Source of the DNA: Corynebacterium deserti GIMN1.010
GTDB taxonomy: Bacteria > Actinomycetota > Actinomycetes > Mycobacteriales > Mycobacteriaceae
Assembly (NCBI RefSeq): GCF_001277995.1
Contig: NZ_CP009220.1
Coordinates: forward strand, 2,108,001 to 2,172,000
Direction: 5' to 3'
DNA: 64,000 nt
Below the pieces are notes generated by a model, which was given only the letters and a program-made list of their open reading frames with translations, was not told where the DNA came from and did not search any database. A program made the translations under genes and the position numbers. Positions 34,946 through 44,081 of the stretch are shown here, one piece after another. Numbering within the stretch: position 1 is the stretch's first letter; each line of letters opens with the position of its first letter.

Positions 34946-35078
34946 TTCTCTGTGATTTTTCAGTGTCTCTTGGACGACCGTTAGAATTCACCGCAAAACC
35001 GTACGAATGACCGGCGCTGCGGTGTCAGAATCACATCGCCACAGTATGCCCCCTGCTGCGAAGAGCCTCTAGAGACCT

Positions 35079-35759
35079 CTACGAAACAGCGTTGCGCTTT
35101 TGCGCGAGCTTTGCTGCCACCCGGGCTACAATGGCGTCGATACGCGCACGCTCCAGCAGAAAACGCGGAGGATTACTGCCCCGCATGGTCCGCACATACG
35201 CGGAATTCGCAGTGCCTACCGCATCGATCCACGCGTGCGTGGCACTGTCAACCACGGCAGCGACGCGCCCGTATAGCATCGGCAGCGACAGCGAATCCAA
35301 ATCATTGGCCACCTTGTCAGTCTCAGCCAATACCCATTCAACCGTCGCCTCAAGTCGCTTCACCACAGCGTCAGTGCGCGAGTTCAACGCTGTCGCCAGG
35401 TCGCGGACATCAACGAGGCCGGCATCAATATCGAAGTCGCGTTCCAGGTCACCAGCGGTTAGGCGTACAGGCTTTTCGACGCTCACCTCCACCACGTCGC
35501 GCGCACTCACCGTTCCCTGCCGGATTCCGGTGGTTAACGCATGCCGCAGGCCGGACAGTTCTGCCACAACGGTACGAGAATCATCACGAGCTTCGGCCAC
35601 GATCTCTTCGAACTCAGCAAGGCAGTCTTCGACCAGCTCGAGGTCCCAGTCAGAGACCGCTTCCATGATGTGTTCAATGTACTCAGCGACTTCATCGCCG
35701 ATGTTGTAGATCTCCTGGGTTAGTTCTCGGTGGCGTAGCTGTGCGGTAGTGCTGCTCAT
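35079..35759 (-). CDS. Conserved helical hypothetical protein
   Basis: 226 residues from ATG 35759; GTG 35771 and ATG 35822 are alternatives, and AAGGAAGG sits between them. The sequence is almost all helical and acidic in the first 80 residues (EVAEYIEHIMEAVSDWDLEL), then LRHALTTGIRQGT and a basic C-terminus (ARIDAIVARVAAKLAQKRN). No catalytic motif or membrane span. The palindrome at 35853-35875 lies in its upstream region. Function not recognised. Confidence 0.7.
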   Translation of the reverse strand: MSSTTAQLRHRELTQEIYNIGDEVAEYIEHIMEAVSDWDLELVEDCLAEFEEIVAEARDDSRTVVAELSGLRHALTTGIRQGTVSARDVVEVSVEKPVRLTAGDLERDFDIDAGLVDVRDLATALNSRTDAVVKRLEATVEWVLAETDKVANDLDSLSLPMLYGRVAAVVDSATHAWIDAVGTANSAYVRTMRGSNPPRFLLERARIDAIVARVAAKLAQKRNAVS

Positions 35760-35852
35760 CGCGTCCAACACACCTTCCTTTTCATACTTTCCGAAGCAGA
35801 GATCAAAACTCGTGAATACCATTGGCTTCAGTGGTCACATGTGCCACTTGCG

Positions 35853-35875
35853 ACCCTCAAGTAACACTTGAGGGT
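35853..35875. promoter_or_regulatory. Perfect 10+10 palindrome
   Basis: ACCCTCAAGT (35853-35862) AAC ACTTGAGGGT (35866-35875). It lies upstream of the 226-residue gene and about 100 bases below the stop of the 127-residue gene. It is not followed by a T-run on the minus strand, so an operator is as likely as a terminator. Shares CCTCAAGT/ACTTGAGG arms with the structure at 3417-3462. Confidence 0.5.
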
Positions 35876-35972
35876 TTCGCTCACGGGTTCTGACTTTATG
35901 TGAAACAGCTTGGAAAATCTTCACGGCGCGCCGGTGTGTTGGAAAAGTTTTGGGCGCCGAGAGGATTTGGTG

Positions 35973-36356
35973 CTACCAGGGCAGCGCGGGCAGGCCCATC
36001 GCCGACACCAACTCGTTGAGGATCCGGATTGGTTCCCCACGTGATTGCTCATCCGACAGCCTGGACAGATACTTATCCACCACGGCCAAGCCTGCTGGCT
36101 GGTTCATGCAGTCCACCACATACTGCGGATTGTCCTGCGCAAACAACCATTCTGGATCGCCGAATGTCAGGCCCGGATTGGAGCCGAGGGTGAAAAATTC
36201 TTCATCACCCTCGGACCCAATTGCTGCAATATAGGCGAAGTCCTCCATCACGCCCAGCGCAAAGGTTGCTCCGGTATCAGGACCTACTTCAGCGCCAACC
36301 TCTGTGCGTTCCCAGGTTTGCCCAGTCCAGTTGAACTGGATTTCTGTCGTGCTCAT
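35973..36356 (-). CDS. Conserved hypothetical protein cotranscribed with fadD15
   Basis: 127 residues, small and acidic (MSTTEIQFNWTGQTWERTEV). The gene starts with an ATG overlapping the fadD15 stop by the four bases ATGA. Conserved-looking segments: NPQYVVDCMNQPAGLAVVDK and ILNELVSAMGLPAL. No membrane span. The tight coupling suggests a partner of the acyl-CoA ligase, though no such role is shown. Confidence 0.75.
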   Translation of the reverse strand: MSTTEIQFNWTGQTWERTEVGAEVGPDTGATFALGVMEDFAYIAAIGSEGDEEFFTLGSNPGLTFGDPEWLFAQDNPQYVVDCMNQPAGLAVVDKYLSRLSDEQSRGEPIRILNELVSAMGLPALPW

Positions 36357-38200
36357 CGGTTGTAAATGTGGTCGATGGCATCTGCGTAACGACGAACCAC
36401 GACGTTGCGTTTCACCTTCAAGGTTGGGGTGAGCTCGTCAGCATCCTCAGTGAGGTCGCGATCCAGAATGTAGAATTTCTTGATCGCCTCCGAGTGAGAC
36501 ACCGTCGCGTTGGCGTTGTTCACCGCGTCCTGAACCTCTGCGCGCAGGGCAGGATCGGTTGCGATCTCAGACACGGAACGAGACTCCGGGATGTTGTGGT
36601 TCAGTTTCCAGCGCTTGAGCATATCTGGATCCAAGGTGACCAACAGGCCAACAAATGGCTTGCCATCGCCAACAACCATCGCTTGGCTGACAAGTGGGTG
36701 CGCACGAATGATGTCTTCCATCGGTCCAGGAGAGACATTCTTGCCACCCGCGGTGACAATGAGATCCTTCTTGCGTCCGGTGATGACTAAGTGGCCGGAA
36801 TCCAGCAGCTCGCCGAGATCGCCCGTGTTGAACCAGCCATCCTGCAAGGCTTCGGCGGTTGCCTCTGGGTTGTTCCAATATCCGCGGAACAGCATCGCAC
36901 CCTTGAGCATGATTTCGCCCTCGTCGTTGATGCGGACCGTCATGCCACCGAGTGGACGTCCCACGGTTCCGATTTTCTGATCCGTGTAATCCACAGCAGC
37001 AGCCGCCGCGGTTTCGGTCAGACCGTAGCCTTCGTAGATCGGGATGCCGATGCCACGGAAGAAGTGCAACAGCTCCTGCCCCATTGCAGAACCACCAGTG
37101 ATCGCGAATTCCACGGAGTTGCCAACGGCTGCGCGCACCTTGGCATACACGAGCTTGTCAAACACCTTGTGCGCCATGATCAATGCCCTGCCAGGGCCTT
37201 CTGCGGTGTCAAGAGCCATGGAGTACTCGATGGCGGTCTTTTCTGCACGCTCAAACATTGCCCGCTTGATGGGGCCGCCATCTGCTGCATTGGAGGCAGC
37301 GGCGTTGCGAACCTTTTCAAACACGCGAGGGACACCCAAAATAAGGTTGGGACGGGAACGTTGCAGCTCCAAGGTGAGGGTGCTGAAGTCAGCCCAGTGA
37401 GACTGCGTGGCACCGGTAATGGCGAAGGCCAAGTGAACGGCACGGGCAAGCACGTGAGCCAGTGGCAGGAAGGTAAGCATGCGGTTGCCTGGCACGGCGA
37501 TCTGTCCGATCTCGTTGGTGGTAAGTGCACGAACTTCGGCCAACCAGTTGTAGTGAGTGAGCTCGCAGCCCTTTGGACGTCCCGTGGTGCCGGAGGTGTA
37601 CACGAGTGACGCAAGGTCAGAAGACTTGGTCGAATTGATTCGGTCCCAGACGAGGGCGTCGTCAAGCTCTCGCCCTTCAAATTTCAACGTCTCAAGAGCG
37701 GAAGAATTGATCTCAAGGATGCGGCGAAGCTTCGACGGAGAGCCCTTAATGGCGGGTTGGCCGTCGTCGCCGATCACGAGGTTCTTCATAAGATCGGTGT
37801 GATCTGGGGTTTCAGTGATTGCCAAGACCGCGCCGGAGTCCTCGATGATCCACTCGATCTGTGACAGGGAGGACGAGCTGTAAATAGGAACACTGACAGC
37901 GCCCGCTGCCCAGATAGCGAAATCCAAGACAGCCCACTCATAGCGAGTGTTGGACAGCAATGCGATACGATCGCCCTGCTCCACACCAACAGAGATGATG
38001 CCCTTTGCTACTGCGAAGACTTCGTCTTGGAATTCCTTCGCCGTAACGTTGACCCACTCAAAGTTCGCCGGCTTGGTAAACAAAACGCCGTAAGGGCGCG
38101 TCTTGATCTGGTCTAGCAGAGCCGTCAGACAGGTCTCTGAATCATCAATGGTGTACTGCGCAGGTTCCGTGTACTCCCGCAGGGTGTTGTCTGAAGTCAT
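36353..38200 (-). CDS. fadD15: Long-chain fatty acyl-CoA synthetase
   Basis: 615 residues. Activates long-chain fatty acids to acyl-CoA via acyl-AMP. AMP-binding P-loop LVYTSGTTGRPKGCELTHYN, YGLTETAAAA, the adenylate motif LQDGWFNTGDLGELLDSGHL, ITGRKKDLIVTAGGKNVSPG, and a C-terminal Lys region LTPTLKVKRN. Matches the FadD15-like group (no extra membrane helix). The 127-residue gene follows with ATGA overlap. Divergent from malQ. Confidence 0.93.
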   Translation of the reverse strand: MTSDNTLREYTEPAQYTIDDSETCLTALLDQIKTRPYGVLFTKPANFEWVNVTAKEFQDEVFAVAKGIISVGVEQGDRIALLSNTRYEWAVLDFAIWAAGAVSVPIYSSSSLSQIEWIIEDSGAVLAITETPDHTDLMKNLVIGDDGQPAIKGSPSKLRRILEINSSALETLKFEGRELDDALVWDRINSTKSSDLASLVYTSGTTGRPKGCELTHYNWLAEVRALTTNEIGQIAVPGNRMLTFLPLAHVLARAVHLAFAITGATQSHWADFSTLTLELQRSRPNLILGVPRVFEKVRNAAASNAADGGPIKRAMFERAEKTAIEYSMALDTAEGPGRALIMAHKVFDKLVYAKVRAAVGNSVEFAITGGSAMGQELLHFFRGIGIPIYEGYGLTETAAAAAVDYTDQKIGTVGRPLGGMTVRINDEGEIMLKGAMLFRGYWNNPEATAEALQDGWFNTGDLGELLDSGHLVITGRKKDLIVTAGGKNVSPGPMEDIIRAHPLVSQAMVVGDGKPFVGLLVTLDPDMLKRWKLNHNIPESRSVSEIATDPALRAEVQDAVNNANATVSHSEAIKKFYILDRDLTEDADELTPTLKVKRNVVVRRYADAIDHIYNR

Positions 38201-38513
38201 GGTTGGCTTCGCACCTTTCCTAATGCTTCTTAGCGCTCGCGTAGTGCTTGTGAAGCTCGCGCTTTAGAGCATGATCTACATGTTAGTTTTGGCCAATTAC
38301 TGCTTTTCTTACTCTCTAAGTCTGTCAATCACTTCACCGTCGTGCATGAACCGGGGTCAGTTTTAAAGCCATCGAATCCAGATACTCCTACTTCTATTGT
38401 TATTCCGGTGGCCTGAGCAACACACCCCAGGGGGTGAAGCATTTGCTCTCAAAGCTACCCTTATTACCGTGATCTGATGTGCGAACACACTATTAATGGC
38501 ATGATGTTGTCTT
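38201..38513. other. Gene-free divergent control region fadD15/malQ
   Basis: 313 bases. It contains promoters for both genes, the ACCCCAGGGGGT palindrome at 38424-38435 and TGTGCGAACACAC at 38478-38490, which resembles but does not match a GlxR site. No small ORF or RNA is supported. Confidence 0.5.
38424..38435. promoter_or_regulatory. Possible RamA-type palindrome upstream of malQ
   Basis: ACCCCAGGGGGT contains two oppositely oriented C4/G5 tracts of the kind bound by RamA, the LuxR-type carbon regulator of C. glutamicum. About 80 bases before the malQ start. By motif only. Confidence 0.3.
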
Positions 38514-40655
38514 GTGACTGCTCGAGGATCTTTGAACGAACTAGCCGACCTCTACGGCGTAGCAACTTTCTACACAGACTACAAAGGGGCCCATGTTGAG
38601 GTCAGCGATGACACTCTCGTGAAGATCCTGCGTGCGTTAGGGGTAGATTTAGGCACTCCGACTGAGGCTGAAATCCCTTCCGATGAGGTGTTTAACGCCG
38701 CTATCCAGCGTTTTCACGATCGCGAGTTCTCTCGCCCTCTGCCACCATCTGTGGTTGCGGTCGAAGGCGATGAGTACGTCTTCCCCGTCCACGTTCACGA
38801 CGGCGCGCCGGCCGAGGTGCATATCGAATTGGAAGACGGCACCCGCCGCGAGGTGACACAGGTTGAAAACTGGACGCCTCCCCGGGAAATCGACGGCATC
38901 ACGTGGGGCGAGGCGTCGTTCAAGCTCCCTGGAGATCTGCCGTTGGGTTGGCACACCCTTCACCTGGCATCCGAAGACATGTCCGGCGAGTTGGCCTTCT
39001 CCTGTGGCCTCATCATTACCCCCGCACGCTTGTCCACTGCGGATAAGTATTTGACGTCTCCTCGCACCGGTGTGATGGCTCAGATCTACTCGGTGCGCTC
39101 CACCTTGTCGTGGGGCATGGGTGATTTCAATGACCTCGGCAAGCTTGCTGCCACCGTTGCTCAAGACGGTGCAGACTTCTTGCTCATCAACCCAATGCAC
39201 GCCGCAGAGCCTCTGCCGCCGACGGAAGATTCCCCGTATCTTCCCACCACGCGTCGCTTCATCAACCCGATTTACATTCGGGTGGAAGATGTCCCAGAGT
39301 TCAACCAACTTGATGTTGAACTCCGCGATGATGTGGCAGAACTCGCGGAAGAATTCCGCGAGCGCAATCTCACCTCTGACATCATTGAGCGCAACGATGT
39401 GTACACAGCCAAGTTGCAGGTCCTCCACGCGATCTTTGAACTTCCTCGCACCCCGGAACGCGAAGCGTCCTTTGTGGACTTTGTTCAGCGCGAAGGCCAG
39501 GGACTCATCGATTTCGCCACTTGGTGTGCCGATCGGGAGATCTCTCAATACGATGCCGTCCACGCGGCCCTGCCCGACCGCGATGAACTGACCATGTTTT
39601 ACATGTGGTTGCAGTGGCTGTGCGACGAACAACTCGAAGCAGCCCAAGCTCGCGCAATTGATGCTGGAATGTCCATCGGCATTATGGCTGACCTTGCTGT
39701 CGGCGTGCACCCAGGTGGCGCTGACGCACAGAACCTAAGCCATGTCCTGGCACCGGATGCTTCTGTGGGAGCACCGCCTGATGGCTACAACCAACAAGGT
39801 CAAGACTGGTCTCAGCCGCCATGGAACCCAGTTCGTTTGGCTGAAGAAGGCTACATCCCGTGGCGTAACCTGCTGCGCACCGTGCTTCGCCATTCCGGCG
39901 GCATCCGTGTGGATCACGTGCTGGGTCTGTTCCGCCTCTTTGTCATGCCTCGCATGAAATCCCCTGCTACCGGCACCTATGTCCGTTTCGACCACGACGC
40001 ACTCGTCGGCATTTTGGCCCTGGAAGCTGAGCTTGCCAACGCCGTCGTCATCGGTGAAGACCTCGGAACCTTCGAGCCATGGGTTCAAGACGCACTGGCG
40101 CAGCGCGGCATCATGGGCACGTCCATCTTGTGGTTCGAGCACTCCCCCAACCACCCAGGGCCTCGCCACCAGGATGAATACCGTCCGTTGGCGTTGACTT
40201 CTGTCACCACCCACGATCTTCCACCCACCGCGGCCTACCTGGAAGGTGAGCACATCAAGCTGCGCGAGCGTTTGGGCGTGCTCACCACCGACCCTGCTGA
40301 TGAGGATGCTGAGGATCTGCAGTGGCAGGCAGAAATCCTGGACACTGTGGCCAACACCGGTGCGCTGCCATCTCGCGAATACGTTGGCCTGCCCCGCAAT
40401 GAGCGTGGCGAATTAAGCGAACTGATGGAAGGCCTCCACGCTTTCGTCGCTGGCACCCCATCGGCGCTTACTTGCGTCTCCCTCGTGGACATGGTCGGCG
40501 ACAAGCGCGCCCAGAATCAGCCGGGAACCACCAAGGATCTCTACCCCAACTGGTGCATCCCGCTGTGCGATACCTCGGGCAAGCCAGTCACCATTGAAAC
40601 CTTGCGTGACCACGATTTGTACCACAAGATCGCACAAGCAAGCCGCAGAGCCTAA
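38514..40655 (+). CDS. malQ: 4-alpha-glucanotransferase
   Basis: 713 residues from GTG 38514 (VTARGSLNELADLYGV). Amylomaltase, GH77: transfers glucan units among maltodextrins in maltose and glycogen metabolism. Catalytic regions: GGIRVDHVLGLFRLF (nucleophile Asp), VVIGEDLGTFEPWVQ (acid/base Glu) and TSVTTHDLPPTAAYL (third Asp). A long N-terminal domain (about 150 residues) carries YTDYKGAHVEVSDDTLVKIL, typical of bacterial MalQ. The ABC exporter follows 104 bases later through an inverted repeat. Confidence 0.95.
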   Translation: MTARGSLNELADLYGVATFYTDYKGAHVEVSDDTLVKILRALGVDLGTPTEAEIPSDEVFNAAIQRFHDREFSRPLPPSVVAVEGDEYVFPVHVHDGAPAEVHIELEDGTRREVTQVENWTPPREIDGITWGEASFKLPGDLPLGWHTLHLASEDMSGELAFSCGLIITPARLSTADKYLTSPRTGVMAQIYSVRSTLSWGMGDFNDLGKLAATVAQDGADFLLINPMHAAEPLPPTEDSPYLPTTRRFINPIYIRVEDVPEFNQLDVELRDDVAELAEEFRERNLTSDIIERNDVYTAKLQVLHAIFELPRTPEREASFVDFVQREGQGLIDFATWCADREISQYDAVHAALPDRDELTMFYMWLQWLCDEQLEAAQARAIDAGMSIGIMADLAVGVHPGGADAQNLSHVLAPDASVGAPPDGYNQQGQDWSQPPWNPVRLAEEGYIPWRNLLRTVLRHSGGIRVDHVLGLFRLFVMPRMKSPATGTYVRFDHDALVGILALEAELANAVVIGEDLGTFEPWVQDALAQRGIMGTSILWFEHSPNHPGPRHQDEYRPLALTSVTTHDLPPTAAYLEGEHIKLRERLGVLTTDPADEDAEDLQWQAEILDTVANTGALPSREYVGLPRNERGELSELMEGLHAFVAGTPSALTCVSLVDMVGDKRAQNQPGTTKDLYPNWCIPLCDTSGKPVTIETLRDHDLYHKIAQASRRA

Positions 40656-40689
40656 AAAGAACCTAGGACAGAACTTAAGGCTCTAAGTT

Positions 40690-40757
40690 GTGGTGGCCCT
40701 CAATGTAGTGAAAAATAAATCTCTCTCTTTCACCCAAAAATTCTTGAAGGCCACCAC
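40690..40757 (+). promoter_or_regulatory. Inverted repeat covering the ribosome-binding site of the ABC exporter
   Basis: GTGGTGGCCCTCAA (40690-40703) is complementary to TTGAAGGCCACCAC (40744-40757) with one wobble. The right arm contains the GAAGG ribosome-binding site and ends three bases before the ATG at 40760; the 40-base loop is AT-rich. If folded in the mRNA it would block initiation. Confidence 0.65.
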
Positions 40758-40759
40758 CC

Positions 40760-42625
40760 ATGCGACTTCTTGGTCGAATCCTTAAAACCACTTCCGCCCT
40801 TTGGCCGTTTTATTTAGGCATCGTTTTAGTCTCCATCGTTGTCGCGGCACTTGCACTGATTTCGCCGTTCATTTTGCGCGAAGCAACCGACGCCATTGTT
40901 TCTGCTGTCACCGGTGAAACCCCCGTTGAAACTGTCACCCGCACCATCGTCGCGCTAGCGCTGGCACTTTTTGCTGCTAGCTTGCTCAACACCGGCATGA
41001 GCAACGTCGGCGGCTACATCGGCGACCTCATGGCGTCGCGTATGCGCCAAATCTTGGCCACCCGCTATTACGCAAAGCTGCTTGCTCTGCCGCAAAAATA
41101 CTTTGATAACCAGGTCACCGGCACCATCATTGCCCGACTTGATCGATCAATCAACGGCATCACGCAGTTCATGCAGAGCTTCTCCAACAACTTCTTCCCC
41201 ATGCTCATCACCATGGTGGCAGTTCTCATCATCTCTGCGATTTACTACTGGCCTCTCGCCATTTTGCTCGCGCTGCTCTTCCCGATCTACATGTGGCTAA
41301 CCGCGCTGACGTCCAAGCGCTGGCAAAAATATGAAGGTGAGAAGAACCATGAGATCGACGTCGCCAACGGCCGTTTCGCTGAGGTCGTAGGCCAGGTCAA
41401 GGTGGTGAAGTCTTTCGTCGCAGAAACCCGGGAACTCGCGGATTTCGGAGGCCGTTACGGCAAAACCGTCGCTATCACCAAGCCCCAATCAAGCTGGTGG
41501 CACCGCATGGACACCCTCCGTGGCGCAGCACTGAACATCATCTTCCTCGCCATTCACTTGCTCATCTTCTACCGCACCCTTCACGGCCATTTCACCATCG
41601 GTGACATGGTCATGCTCGTTCAGCTCGTCACCATGGCGCAGCAACCTGTCTACATGATGAGCTACATCGTCGATTCCGCCCAGCGCGCCATCGCCGGCAG
41701 CCGCGACTACTTCGCCGTCATGGCCGAGGATGTCGAGCCCACCGCTAACAAAGAGCTTGTCGACGCCACCGCCGCTTCCGACACCCCACGTTTGTCGGGG
41801 GCTACACCCGCCCCGTTGCCCGCCGGTGAACCGGCGATGGAGTTTAACAACGTCAGCTTCGCCTATGAAGAGGGCAAGCCCGTCATCTCTGATGTCACCA
41901 TCACCGCCCGTCACGGCGAGCGGATTGCGCTGGTCGGTGAATCCGGCGGTGGCAAGTCCACCCTGGTCAACCTACTGCTCGGCCTTTACAAGCCGGATTC
42001 CGGCACTTTGACTGTCAGTGGCGTGGATGTTGCTAACCTCACCGCCGAAGAACTGCGTGCTTCTGTCGGCGTGGTCTTCCAGGACGCCAGCCTGTTCTCT
42101 GGCTCGATCGCAGAAAACATCGCTTATGGACGCCCCGAGGCCACCATGGACGAGATCGTCGAAGTTGCCAAGAAAGCCAATGCTCACGACTTCATCTCGG
42201 CCTTCCCCGAAGGATATGACACCGTCGTCGGCGAACGTGGCCTCAAACTGTCCGGCGGCCAAAAACAGCGCGTTGCCGTCGCCCGCGCAATGCTCAAAGA
42301 CGCCCCACTCCTTGTCCTTGACGAAGCCACTTCAGCCCTAGACACCAAGTCCGAGCAAGCCGTCCAAGCAGGCCTTGAGCAGTTGATGGAAAACCGCACT
42401 ACGTTGATGATCGCCCATCGTCTTTCCACGATCGCGGGGGTGGATACCATCGTCACTATCGATAAGGGCAAGGTCGATGAAATCGGGTCACCTGCTGAAC
42501 TCGCGGTATCTGGTGGCATCTACTCCGAGCTGCTGCGCCTGACCAACTCCACGGCAGAAGCTGACCGTAAGCGCCTGCGTGCGTTCGGTTTTACTGGCGA
42601 CGCCCCGGTAGAAGAAGAAGAGTAA
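40760..42625 (+). CDS. ABC-type exporter half transporter (fused membrane and ATPase domains)
   Basis: 621 residues. Six membrane helices in the first 310 residues (LALISPFILREATD; TMVAVLIISAIYYWPLAILL), then a nucleotide-binding domain: Walker A GESGGGKSTLVNLLLG, VVFQDASLFSGSIAENI (Q loop), signature LSGGQKQRVAVARAM, Walker B LLVLDEATSALD, switch His AHRLST. A half-size exporter that works as a dimer; substrate unknown, of the MsbA/multidrug type. ATG 40760 lies 9 bases after GAAGG. Its terminator is split by the IS element. Confidence 0.92.
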   Translation: MRLLGRILKTTSALWPFYLGIVLVSIVVAALALISPFILREATDAIVSAVTGETPVETVTRTIVALALALFAASLLNTGMSNVGGYIGDLMASRMRQILATRYYAKLLALPQKYFDNQVTGTIIARLDRSINGITQFMQSFSNNFFPMLITMVAVLIISAIYYWPLAILLALLFPIYMWLTALTSKRWQKYEGEKNHEIDVANGRFAEVVGQVKVVKSFVAETRELADFGGRYGKTVAITKPQSSWWHRMDTLRGAALNIIFLAIHLLIFYRTLHGHFTIGDMVMLVQLVTMAQQPVYMMSYIVDSAQRAIAGSRDYFAVMAEDVEPTANKELVDATAASDTPRLSGATPAPLPAGEPAMEFNNVSFAYEEGKPVISDVTITARHGERIALVGESGGGKSTLVNLLLGLYKPDSGTLTVSGVDVANLTAEELRASVGVVFQDASLFSGSIAENIAYGRPEATMDEIVEVAKKANAHDFISAFPEGYDTVVGERGLKLSGGQKQRVAVARAMLKDAPLLVLDEATSALDTKSEQAVQAGLEQLMENRTTLMIAHRLSTIAGVDTIVTIDKGKVDEIGSPAELAVSGGIYSELLRLTNSTAEADRKRLRAFGFTGDAPVEEEE

Positions 42626-42644
42626 AAAAATAAAACCCCCAGTT

Positions 42645-42669
42645 TGAACTAGCCCCCGAAAGTTGGACT
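42645..42669. repeat. IS terminal inverted repeat, left
   Basis: Begins TGAACTAGCCCCCGAAAG; exact complement of 44057-44081. Confidence 0.95.
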
Positions 42670-42678
42670 GGTTTAATT

Positions 42679-43578
42679 CTAGGTGATTAGGGCTTCAAGG
42701 GCCTGATTCCGGTATTGCATCGGAGTCAGGCCTTTGAATTGTTGTTGGAGTCGATCGTTGTTATACCAAAAGATGTAGTCGTCTACGGCTTGCCGAAACT
42801 CTTCGACGCTGGCGAAGTGCTCGTCGTGATACATCTCGGTTTTCAGATGTCCGAAGAAGTTCTCCATGACCGCGTTGTCGTAGCAGTTACCCTTACGCGA
42901 CATCGACTGAATACCACCGACAGACTCGATGAGTCGACGCCAGCTTGAATGCTGATACTGGAAGCCTTGATCTGTATGCACTATTAACCCTTGTGCAGGT
43001 TGATGCCAGATAATTGCGTTTTTTAACGACGAGGATGTGAACTTCGTTGTCGGTGACGTTGCCAGTTCATAGGCCAAGATGGTGCGGTCATGCAGATCCA
43101 TCACCGGTGATAAATAGATCTTGATGCCAGCGACACGGAATTCAGTGACGTCACTGACCCACACTGTGTTCGATTCTCCTGGCGTGAAGTTGCGATCTAA
43201 GATGTTATCGGCGATACGACTGATGTGTCCTTTATAGGAATTGTACTTTTTACGTGGCCTGACCTTGGACTTTAACCCCATGTGATCCATGAGCTTATAG
43301 ACCAGCTTGTGGCCTACCTGCCAACCTTGATTACGCAGCTCACAAAGTACGCGACGGTAGCCATAGCGACGTTTCATCTTCGAGAAAATGGACTTGATAG
43401 CTTCTTTGAGTTCAGTGTGCGTATCCGGTCGATCCAGCCGTGCTTGATGGTAGAAATACGTCGAACGGGCACAACCGGCAGCTTTGAGGAGATCGTCGAG
43501 TTTGTGGTCTGACTTGAGGATGGCGATAGCTTCGGCTTTTAGCCTCGCCGCTGGTTCCTCAAGTCCCGCAATTTTTTT
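42679..43578 (-). CDS. IS3-family transposase OrfB (reached by frameshift)
   Basis: The DDE integrase domain of the transposase. The open frame continues upstream of the Met at 43377 to the slippery site at 43572-43578, and no good start is present, so it is most likely made only as the OrfAB fusion. Catalytic residues: Asp in WVSDVTEF, Asp in HTDQGFQYQ and Glu in NAVMENFFGHLK. An HTH_21-like region (MKRRYGYRRVLCELRNQGW) precedes them. Ends QALEALIT. All three acidic residues are intact. Confidence 0.92.
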   Translation of the reverse strand, partial: KKIAGLEEPAARLKAEAIAILKSDHKLDDLLKAAGCARSTYFYHQARLDRPDTHTELKEAIKSIFSKMKRRYGYRRVLCELRNQGWQVGHKLVYKLMDHMGLKSKVRPRKKYNSYKGHISRIADNILDRNFTPGESNTVWVSDVTEFRVAGIKIYLSPVMDLHDRTILAYELATSPTTKFTSSSLKNAIIWHQPAQGLIVHTDQGFQYQHSSWRRLIESVGGIQSMSRKGNCYDNAVMENFFGHLKTEMYHDEHFASVEEFRQAVDDYIFWYNNDRLQQQFKGLTPMQYRNQALEALIT

Positions 43579-44021
43579 AGGTACGCATTTTCAGCTTCGA
43601 GTTGTTCTACTCTGCGGCGAAGTTTGTCTTCTTCGGTCAAAGCTGCTGGTTTCGCGGGGCTCTTAGGTCGCCCCTTGGGCTTTGGTTTAAGCGCTTCGTC
43701 ACCGCCCTTGCGCCATTTAACTGCCCATCCCTTAACAAGTTGGTCTGACGAAAGTTGAAACTCTCGAGCTAAATCCATCGCTGTCTCACCGGCGAGGTAG
43801 CGTTCGACAATTTCCTTCTTTACCTCGAAGGAATACTGTTGCTTGGTTGGTTTCTCCACAAGAGATAGCCTGCCATGAAGGACCCACCTTAGGTGTAATT
43901 TCTTCACCGGACTGTGGTTGACACCGATACGGTTGGCCGAAGCCTTATAGCTTAAGCCTTGTTCAAAGAGTTCGACGAGTTTTTCTCGTTGATGCTCGGT
44001 GAGGGAACTTCGTGGTCTCAT
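43539..44021 (-). CDS. IS3-family transposase OrfA
   Basis: 160 residues. DNA-binding N-terminal part with helix-turn-helix units (HQREKLVELFEQGLSYKASA; AMDLAREFQLSSDQLVKGWA) and a C-terminal leucine zipper (EEDKLRRRVEQLEAENAYLK). Near its end the mRNA reads A-AAA-AAA (43578-43572) in the zero frame, a classic -1 slippery heptamer leading into OrfB. Length and the two HTH units fit the IS150 group. Confidence 0.92.
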   Translation of the reverse strand: MRPRSSLTEHQREKLVELFEQGLSYKASANRIGVNHSPVKKLHLRWVLHGRLSLVEKPTKQQYSFEVKKEIVERYLAGETAMDLAREFQLSSDQLVKGWAVKWRKGGDEALKPKPKGRPKSPAKPAALTEEDKLRRRVEQLEAENAYLKKLRDLRNQRRG

Positions 44022-44056
44022 AGAAATACTCCCCGTTAGTTGGTGTTTGATTTCTC

Positions 44057-44081
44057 AGTCCAACTTTCGGGGGCTAGTTCA
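44057..44081. repeat. IS terminal inverted repeat, right
   Basis: Ends GGGGGCTAGTTCA; exact complement of the left end. Confidence 0.95.

Larger units (their letters stand above)
42645..44081 (-). mobile_element. Complete IS3-family (IS150-type) insertion sequence
   Basis: 1437 bp with perfect 25-bp terminal inverted repeats (42645-42669 and 44057-44081), TG...CA ends, and a 3-bp target duplication GTT (42642-42644 and 44082-44084). It carries overlapping orfA and orfB on the minus strand joined by a -1 frameshift. All parts look intact, so it may be active. Inserted in the hairpin of the ABC exporter terminator. Confidence 0.95.
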
